The position numbers and the translations under genes were made by a program. From an uncultured Bacteroidaceae bacterium (GTDB lineage Bacteria; Bacteroidota; Bacteroidia; Bacteroidales; Bacteroidaceae), in assembly GCA_904501775.1 (NCBI GenBank), contig CAJGCJ010000059.1, positions 1-11,460 on the forward strand: DNA of 11,460 nucleotides, in the 5' to 3' direction. The notes below the pieces were generated by a model that searched no databases, was not told the origin of the DNA, and saw only the letters and a program-made list of their open reading frames with translations. Positions 5,368 to 11,460 of this stretch are shown one piece after another (the stretch's first letter is position 1; every line of letters begins with the position of its first letter).

Positions 5368-8300
5368 TTAAATCAGGACTTTATAGAGATATTTTCCATT
5401 CTTGTCTTTTACAACAACCACATAAGAGGTGTGAGGCAATGTGCCTACATTCATAGTAATCTGAGATGTACTGGTTTTTACCATAGTAGATGTTATCTTC
5501 ACACCACCCATATTGTATATAGTAATCTCGGTATTCTCTTCTATATTGCCATTGCATACGAGGGCGCCATCAGCAACTGTAAAGCTATACGAAGGAGCAA
5601 CCGCTTCTACTCCATCGATATCGGTATCCACCTTTTCTACTACCGAGAAGCGCAATTTATAGGTATAATCCCCATATGAAGCAATCTTATACTTACTCAA
5701 AGTTGCAAGTGGGGAACCTCCACAGCTTCCATTACCAAGACCATTCTGCATTGCATCAAAATGCGCATACACATATTCAGGTTCAGCAAGTTCCCAAGAG
5801 TGCTTTGCGTTCTTAAGTGCGACATCGGAATAATGCAATACCGAGAATGCGACATTACCCTCTGTCTCGACTTTAATACCATGATTGGTTTCGGGATTCA
5901 CAAGAAGAAGTTCGCGCAAGCCCTCGCGATTAGCCATACTCTGAGGCTTGGGATAGGGTTCGTACATATCGGCAACTGTTGAATAGTATCGTCCGATATT
6001 TGAGCCTGTTAATCGATCGACATAATTTTCCCAAGGACCTCGTGCATAGAATTCGACATCACTGAACTCCAGAGGGAAGGCCATACCTAAACCTACACGA
6101 CGAAGATTTGAGTTGCGTACAGTATATTTTGCATCAAGTTCAATTACGCCATTATTATATACCTTATAAACGAAAGTATAATTACACTTTGTTCCCGTAG
6201 CAGCGGTTGCAACTGTAACATAGCTGCCATCCGACGCGGGTGTCACGTTATTAACAGTAGTGTTATTAATTCCATTATCAGTTCCATAGTTCCATGTCTC
6301 TTCTGTAGGACCATCATTCTCGACCCAACGATAATTCTCATAACAAGGAGCACTCTTGATGTGTTCGACTCCATTCACTACCCATGATGTCAATTCTCCA
6401 TTTGCCGAGAACTTAACACTGCAAACACTGTTAGATATTGTATATCCGTTAGATTTAACGACATTAAGTGCTTCATCGGTAACCTCTACAGCTGCAAGAT
6501 TGGCTGCACGCTCTTTTATTACATACTGCTCACTTGCAATAGAATAACCGGCCTCGGCCCATGATTCATCATTCTTAAGGACCACATCTATATTAACAAA
6601 GAGTTCACAATCCTCATCATCAACATTGTAAACGGGCAAATTAACAGTCTTGCTATTACCACCTGCAGATATAGCCGGTAGTTCTACAGTCTCTTCATAT
6701 ACGATATTACCATTTTTTATATAAGAGCAACGCAACTCGTACTTGTCGAGTGAGACAAAGTCGTAATCATTCTTTATCTTCACTGTCCTTGTTGACTTAT
6801 CGAAATCGGAGAACTTGATATATTGATAAACCTTTTTAACCTCTGTAAGCTCGGGGCTCCATGCACGGTCGGCACTTATCAAACCATTATTAACAAAGTT
6901 ACCCTGATGAGGACCCGGATAATCATATCCTGTACGATACTTATTATGCTGACCAACCTTTAAATTACCATTCTTAATATCCTCTGCCGCATATATCGAC
7001 TGATCTACAAAATCCCAGATACAGCCTCCGATACCATAACGGCTACTCTCAATAATATCCCAATACTCTTTAAGGTTACCTACGCCATTACCCATTGCAT
7101 GAGCATACTCACACATAAAATACGGCTGTGAGTTACGGTTGTAATTGGCATCATTCTGACAAGAGCTTATACTTGGATACATTACCGAGAAGAGATCTGA
7201 GTGCGCAGTATAGCCACGAGTTGCACCCTCATAGTGTATAATACGATTGTCAATATCTCTTACTGCAGCATATGTATGCTTGAAGTTGCTACCGCCACCG
7301 CTCTCATTACCAAGACTCCAGAATATTATTGATGGGAAGTTACGACCACGATATACCATACGCACTGTTCGGTCGACATACTGAGCTGTCCACGATGCAT
7401 TATTGGTAATACCACCGTATTCGCCGCCAATTTCCCAGTTACGATGACACTCAACATCAGCCTCATCCATACAATAGAGACCAAAATAGTCGAACATAGA
7501 ATACATCTTTGACTGGCGAGGATAGTGACTATTACGAATGGTGTTCATATTGGCTTGCTTCATCATCTTGACATCGGTGAGCATTGTCTCAACATCAATT
7601 GAACGTCCATGCACAGGATGTGTATCCTGTGTATTCGCTCCCTTGAAAAGCACTTTCTCGCCATTGATATATACAAGTGAATTCTTTATCTCGACATGGC
7701 GGAATCCATATTTTGTGGCAAACACACTCTCTTCATTATTATTAGCATCGGCCTGACTTACAACAACAGTATAAAGATTGGGAGTTTCAGCCGTCCATGT
7801 AAGAAGAGATGACAGACCATCGAAGTTAACATTCAAAACTTTCTCTGTTTCACCGGCCTTAAAATCAAATACAACGTTTTTCTTTGCCACCTCGTTGCCA
7901 TCAGGAGCCAAGAGAGCTACCGAAACAGTTTTTTTAGCAGCCACCTCGTCGCGATTATCCATTGTAACCTCTACATTCATTGAACCGCTTGTGTATCCGC
8001 TTTTCGCATCGAGCTTACTTGTTATATAATGGTCGCGCACAAATGTCTTGGGGGTAGCAAAGAGATAAACATCGCGATGAATACCGCTCATGTGCCACAT
8101 ATCCTGTCCTTCAAGATAAGAGCCGTCGCTCCAGCGGAACACCTGAACAGATATATTGTTATCGCCCTTGCGTACATACTCAGTAAGATCGAATTCTGTA
8201 ATATTGTTTGCACCCTGAGTATAACCTACATACCGACCGTTTACCCACACAAGCGCAGCACTGTAAATACCTTCAAAGTGTACAAAAACACGCTTGTCGC

Positions 8301-9237
8301 TCCAATTCTCGGGCAAAGTAAAGTTTCGACGATACGATGCTACAGATTCATCGAGTCCGCTGTTCATCATTATGAGCGGAGGATTATTTGAAAAAGGATA
8401 GTTCACATTTATATAAAGAGGAACGCCATAGCCTTTCATCTCGAGACAAGATGGAACTAAAATTGTATCCCAAGACGAAGCATCCACTTTATCGCCCCAA
8501 AAATCGTCCTCTCCCGGACGATCATTAACATCTTTCGAAAATATAAGATTCCACACACCGTTAAGGTTCAAGAATTCCGCATTTTCGGGAGTAACCCAAG
8601 GATAGTCGAAACGCTCATCTGACTTAAGCGACTCTGTTGAAGCATAAGGTATATATGAAGCGTGGCCGGGTTCTTTATTCTCGCCGAATATAGTCTCATC
8701 CTCCCACATAACGGGCATAGGCAAATCGTCAGGCTCAACCTCTGTGAAAGTAAAATATGAATTCTGAGATGTCGGAGAGTTTGTCATTATGACATCACTA
8801 CCCGAAACAGCAAAATAGTAATAGTCATCCTTACTCTTCAACTGATATACACCGGCATTGCCATTCACCTCTATAATCTCAATTTTCTGATTGACATTTG
8901 TATAATCAGGATCCCAGAGCAGAGGCTTTTTATTAGCCGATTGCAAAGCCATATCAATAGCCTTGCCATCATAGGGGTTATAGAACTGATAGTAGCTGAC
9001 ACCTGCAGCCTCTTGACGAAGTTGCCAGATGAAATCATTATAATTATCTTTCGGGCACTTGTCGGCATAAATAAGTGCATCGTTTGAATTCTTTCCACGG
9101 TCATTGAGAGAAAGTCCCGATGTCACATGGGTAATAACATAGTGCTTAGAGACCTTGGGCAAAGCCGCATAAGAGATCTGCAACACAAAAAGCAGGACTA
9201 AAAAGAATCCATACCTCTTTAAAACATCATTCTTCAT
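5368..9237 (-). CDS. Secreted GH2 beta-galactosidase with N-terminal ricin-like domain and C-terminal sorting-like domain
   Basis: A 1289-residue glycoside hydrolase of the LacZ type, expected to release terminal beta-galactosyl units from glycans. Order of parts: signal peptide (1-24/25, ISYA-A); a beta-trefoil-like, ricin-type region (about 30-168); GH2 sugar-binding domain (about 176-395) including RWSDGSYLEGQDMW (368-381); an Ig-like GH2 domain; the TIM barrel with NSHYP, the acid/base E645 in WSLGNESGG and nucleophile E710 in MCEYAHAMGN; a C-terminal small-chain-like beta-sandwich containing ARGPWENYVDR; and a tail (about 1213-1289) with ITIYNMGGVKI and ending NGKYLYKVLI, like type IX secretion A-type sorting domains. 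E. coli LacZ has 1023 residues; the excess is the signal peptide, ricin-like region and tail. It stands alone, without a SusC/SusD pair. Exact substrate (lactose, host or plant galactoside) is unknown; other GH2 activities are less likely given the LacZ motifs. Confidence 0.93.
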   Translation of the reverse strand: MKNDVLKRYGFFLVLLFVLQISYAALPKVSKHYVITHVTSGLSLNDRGKNSNDALIYADKCPKDNYNDFIWQLRQEAAGVSYYQFYNPYDGKAIDMALQSANKKPLLWDPDYTNVNQKIEIIEVNGNAGVYQLKSKDDYYYFAVSGSDVIMTNSPTSQNSYFTFTEVEPDDLPMPVMWEDETIFGENKEPGHASYIPYASTESLKSDERFDYPWVTPENAEFLNLNGVWNLIFSKDVNDRPGEDDFWGDKVDASSWDTILVPSCLEMKGYGVPLYINVNYPFSNNPPLIMMNSGLDESVASYRRNFTLPENWSDKRVFVHFEGIYSAALVWVNGRYVGYTQGANNITEFDLTEYVRKGDNNISVQVFRWSDGSYLEGQDMWHMSGIHRDVYLFATPKTFVRDHYITSKLDAKSGYTSGSMNVEVTMDNRDEVAAKKTVSVALLAPDGNEVAKKNVVFDFKAGETEKVLNVNFDGLSSLLTWTAETPNLYTVVVSQADANNNEESVFATKYGFRHVEIKNSLVYINGEKVLFKGANTQDTHPVHGRSIDVETMLTDVKMMKQANMNTIRNSHYPRQSKMYSMFDYFGLYCMDEADVECHRNWEIGGEYGGITNNASWTAQYVDRTVRMVYRGRNFPSIIFWSLGNESGGGSNFKHTYAAVRDIDNRIIHYEGATRGYTAHSDLFSVMYPSISSCQNDANYNRNSQPYFMCEYAHAMGNGVGNLKEYWDIIESSRYGIGGCIWDFVDQSIYAAEDIKNGNLKVGQHNKYRTGYDYPGPHQGNFVNNGLISADRAWSPELTEVKKVYQYIKFSDFDKSTRTVKIKNDYDFVSLDKYELRCSYIKNGNIVYEETVELPAISAGGNSKTVNLPVYNVDDEDCELFVNIDVVLKNDESWAEAGYSIASEQYVIKERAANLAAVEVTDEALNVVKSNGYTISNSVCSVKFSANGELTSWVVNGVEHIKSAPCYENYRWVENDGPTEETWNYGTDNGINNTTVNNVTPASDGSYVTVATAATGTKCNYTFVYKVYNNGVIELDAKYTVRNSNLRRVGLGMAFPLEFSDVEFYARGPWENYVDRLTGSNIGRYYSTVADMYEPYPKPQSMANREGLRELLLVNPETNHGIKVETEGNVAFSVLHYSDVALKNAKHSWELAEPEYVYAHFDAMQNGLGNGSCGGSPLATLSKYKIASYGDYTYKLRFSVVEKVDTDIDGVEAVAPSYSFTVADGALVCNGNIEENTEITIYNMGGVKITSTMVKTSTSQITMNVGTLPHTSYVVVVKDKNGKYLYKVLI

Positions 9238-9290
9238 TGTGTAAAATTATTTAGTAATAGTTAATTATGCACTACTATCTCGTAATATGG

Positions 9291-9298
9291 CAAATATA
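9291..9298 (-). promoter_or_regulatory. Probable -7 promoter element of the beta-galactosidase gene
   Basis: On the minus strand this reads TATATTTG, a full match to TAnnTTTG, 53 bp before the start codon. A clear TTTG at the correct upstream spacing is not visible; the closest CAAA on the plus strand (9311-9314) is only 12 bp away. The 8-mer GCAAATAT overlaps it and recurs 11 bp upstream (9301-9308). Confidence 0.5.
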
Positions 9299-9375
9299 GT
9301 GCAAATATCACAAAAAACTAATGAATAACGAATTAAATACAAACTAAAAGCATAGTCAAGTAACACAAGTCGCAA

Positions 9376-9407
9376 TTTGCATAGTTTACATAAAACCATT
9401 ATATTTG
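9376..9407 (+). promoter_or_regulatory. Promoter of the DPP5-like peptidase gene
   Basis: TTTG at 9376-9379 and TATATTTG at 9400-9407 are separated by 20 bp, matching the Bacteroidetes -33 TTTG / -7 TAnnTTTG pattern with its 19-21 bp spacing. Initiation would fall near 9412-9415, giving a leader of about 27-30 nucleotides before the ATG at 9442. This is the best promoter match in the window. Confidence 0.75.
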
Positions 9408-9441
9408 CAAGAATATATGCACACGACTAAATTTTAACATA

Positions 9442-11460
9442 ATGAACAGAATATTAGCAACAATGGCAGCAATCATAGCAACAGGTGCCGCAATTACGGG
9501 ATGCAGCGACAGCAGCGCACCCATAATAGGAAAATCGGATATCAAGATTGAGAACCGCAGAATGACTCCCGAAGCCCTGTGGGCAATGGGACGCATAGGC
9601 GAAGTAACAGTCTCTCCCGACTCAAAAAACATAGTATATAGTGTAGGTTATTACAGTGTGGAACAGAACAAGAGCCACCACACACTGCACATAATGGATG
9701 CAGAAGGCAAAAACCAAACACTGTTGACTACAACGGCTGCCAACGAGACAGGTGCCGCATGGATAAAAGGTGGTTCAAAAATTGCATTTCTTTCAAACGA
9801 AGGCGGCAGCAGCCAAGTGTGGGAGATGAACCCTGACGGCAGTGAGCGCAAACAGATTTCAAATGAGGATTGCGACATTGAAGGCTTCCTCTTTTCACCC
9901 GACGAGAGCAAAGTTGTACTTATCAAACGAGTAAAGATTAAGGATACAACAGCAGACATATATCCCGACCTGCCCCTTGCGAAAGGTTTTGTAGTCAACG
10001 ACCTTATGTACAAGCACTGGGACGAATGGATAACAGATGCTCCACACCCCTTCATCGCCACATTTGACGGCAACGCAATAAGTGATGCGAAAGATATCCT
10101 CGAAGGTACTGTATACGACTGTCCCAACCGTCCTTTCGGTGGTGTAGAGCAACTCGCATGGAGCAACGACAGCAAGAAACTCGCTTACTCATGCAACAAG
10201 AAGAGCGGTCGCGACTATACAGTAAGCACCGATACAGACATCTACCTTCTGAACCTTGAAGACAACACCACACAGAACCTGTGTAAACTTGACGATGCAC
10301 GTTCGAACTATGGATATGACACTGCACCTTCATTCTCACCCGACGGCAACTACCTCGCATGGCTCAGTATGAAACGCGATGGATATGAGAGCGACCAGAA
10401 CCGCCTTTGCGTAATGGACCTTAGAAGCGGTGAGCAGAAATATATCAGCGAGAAGGTATTCGACAGCAATGTTGACAGCTACTGCTGGGCACACGACAGC
10501 AATAGTCTCTATTTCACAGGAGTATGGCACGGTGCATCAATGATATACAACATAAATCTTGTAGGTGACCTGAAGCAGCTGACAACAGGTGACTACGACT
10601 ACACATCTGTAGCACTGCTTGGCACAAAGCTCATTACCACACGCCAGTCAATGAGCTCGGCAAACGAGATATACACAATGGCACCTATAGCAAATGCCGA
10701 GGTAGAGCAATTGACATTTGAGAACAAGCATATATACGACCAGATGGATTTCGGCAAGGTTGAGGCACGCTGGTGCAAGACAACCGACAGAAAGCAGTTG
10801 CACTCATGGGTGATATATCCTCCCAAGTTCGACCCCAACAAGAAATACCCCACCCTGCTCTTCTGCGAGGGTGGCCCGCAATCGCCAGTAAGCCAGTTTT
10901 GGAGCTTCCGCTGGAACTTCCAGATTATGGCAGCCAACGACTATATAATAATTGCCCCCAACCGTCGCGGACTCCCCGGCTTCGGCATGGAATGGAACGA
11001 GCAGATAAGCGGCGACTACGGCGGTCAATGTATGCAGGACCTTTTCGCAGCAATCGACGATATATGCAACGAGCCATATGTTGACAAAGAGCGCTTAGGC
11101 TGCGTAGGCGCAAGCTTTGGCGGATACACCACAATGTGGATGGCGGGACACCACGAGAAGCGATTCAAGGCATTCATTGCACACGACGGTTTCTTCAACA
11201 TGGAGCAACAGTACTTCGAGACCGAAGAGAGCTGGTTCGCCAACTGGGATTTGGGCGGTGCACCTTACGAGAAGAGCGCACAGACACAGAAGTCATACGC
11301 AAACTCACCACATAAGTTTGTCGACAAATGGGATACACCGATACTGCTCATACACGGCGACCGCGACTACCGCATACTCTCGTCACAGTCAATGGCAGCC
11401 TTCAACGCAGCAAGGCTCAAAGGCATTCCTGCACAGCTGCTCCTCTTCCCCGACGAGAAC
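9442..11460 (+). CDS. dpp5: DPP5-like dipeptidyl peptidase, S9 family, predicted lipoprotein (partial, 3' end outside window)
   Basis: The frame is open for 673 codons from the ATG at 9442 to the window edge. The product is a prolyl-oligopeptidase-family serine exopeptidase that would remove N-terminal dipeptides from peptides in the periplasm or on the outer membrane. Residues 1-21 form a lipoprotein signal (hydrophobic run, then ITGC with C21). Residues about 50-400 are a beta-propeller with repeated SPD/SPDG turns and the stretch DIYPDL (172-177) to HWDEW (192-196), which I recall as nearly identical in Porphyromonas gingivalis DPP5. The hydrolase domain (about 430 on) has GGPQ (477-480), nucleophile S558 in GASFGGY and D642 in HGDRDYR. 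The catalytic His is expected immediately after the last residues (FPDEN), as in FPDENHW. About 30 residues are probably missing. P. gingivalis DPP5 is known as a soluble periplasmic enzyme, so the lipobox here is a difference. Confidence 0.92.
   Translation, partial: MNRILATMAAIIATGAAITGCSDSSAPIIGKSDIKIENRRMTPEALWAMGRIGEVTVSPDSKNIVYSVGYYSVEQNKSHHTLHIMDAEGKNQTLLTTTAANETGAAWIKGGSKIAFLSNEGGSSQVWEMNPDGSERKQISNEDCDIEGFLFSPDESKVVLIKRVKIKDTTADIYPDLPLAKGFVVNDLMYKHWDEWITDAPHPFIATFDGNAISDAKDILEGTVYDCPNRPFGGVEQLAWSNDSKKLAYSCNKKSGRDYTVSTDTDIYLLNLEDNTTQNLCKLDDARSNYGYDTAPSFSPDGNYLAWLSMKRDGYESDQNRLCVMDLRSGEQKYISEKVFDSNVDSYCWAHDSNSLYFTGVWHGASMIYNINLVGDLKQLTTGDYDYTSVALLGTKLITTRQSMSSANEIYTMAPIANAEVEQLTFENKHIYDQMDFGKVEARWCKTTDRKQLHSWVIYPPKFDPNKKYPTLLFCEGGPQSPVSQFWSFRWNFQIMAANDYIIIAPNRRGLPGFGMEWNEQISGDYGGQCMQDLFAAIDDICNEPYVDKERLGCVGASFGGYTTMWMAGHHEKRFKAFIAHDGFFNMEQQYFETEESWFANWDLGGAPYEKSAQTQKSYANSPHKFVDKWDTPILLIHGDRDYRILSSQSMAAFNAARLKGIPAQLLLFPDEN

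Noticed and set aside
9651..10175. 174-residue minus-strand frame
   Set aside because: It is antisense to the DPP5-like peptidase, which is intact and has all expected motifs on the plus strand.
5368..11460. Polysaccharide utilisation locus
   Set aside because: Only one glycoside hydrolase is present; no SusC/SusD pair, hybrid two-component or ECF/anti-sigma regulator is visible.

Overview
The window looks like ordinary chromosomal DNA of a member of the order Bacteroidales. Three things point there. Putative promoters match the Bacteroidetes -7 element TAnnTTTG rather than a sigma-70 -10 box. Start codons are preceded by A/T-rich sequence without clear Shine-Dalgarno motifs. The protein families are typical of the group: a DPP5-like S9 peptidase very similar to the Porphyromonas enzyme, a large secreted GH2 beta-galactosidase, and NhaC- and RsmI-like proteins. 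I cannot name the genus.

Left edge (1-187): the last 38 codons of a plus-strand gene, perhaps a MATE-type transporter, then a short convergent gap.

Minus-strand housekeeping block (188-4671), read right to left in two units. First, mtaB (tRNA methylthiotransferase) overlaps a family-2 glycosyltransferase by an ATGA junction. After a 140-bp gap, an RsmI-related methyltransferase is followed 7 bp later by an NhaC-type Na+/H+ antiporter. The genes act in tRNA modification, surface-glycan synthesis, probable RNA methylation and ion homeostasis. Their arrangement implies co-expression, not one pathway.

Small-gene island (4672-5358): a 67-residue Ala/Val/Pro-rich lipoprotein with an imperfect 8-residue repeat, encoded by a matching degenerate 24-bp DNA repeat. 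It has a good -7 promoter element and its own imperfect hairpin plus T7 terminator. Two long perfect hairpins lie to either side: 23 bp at 4750-4799 with no obvious host gene, and 29 bp at 5296-5358 serving as the beta-galactosidase terminator.

Right half (5368-11460): a 1289-residue GH2 beta-galactosidase on the minus strand and a DPP5-like lipoprotein peptidase on the plus strand diverge from a 204-bp intergenic region with promoter elements for both. The peptidase gene runs off the right edge just before its expected catalytic His. The two are plausibly envelope or secreted nutrient-scavenging enzymes (glycan and peptide). No SusC/SusD pair, regulator, transposase, phage gene, CRISPR array, tRNA or rRNA is visible. 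I found no convincing new multi-gene system; the most unusual items are the repeat lipoprotein with its flanking hairpins and the domain architecture of the beta-galactosidase.
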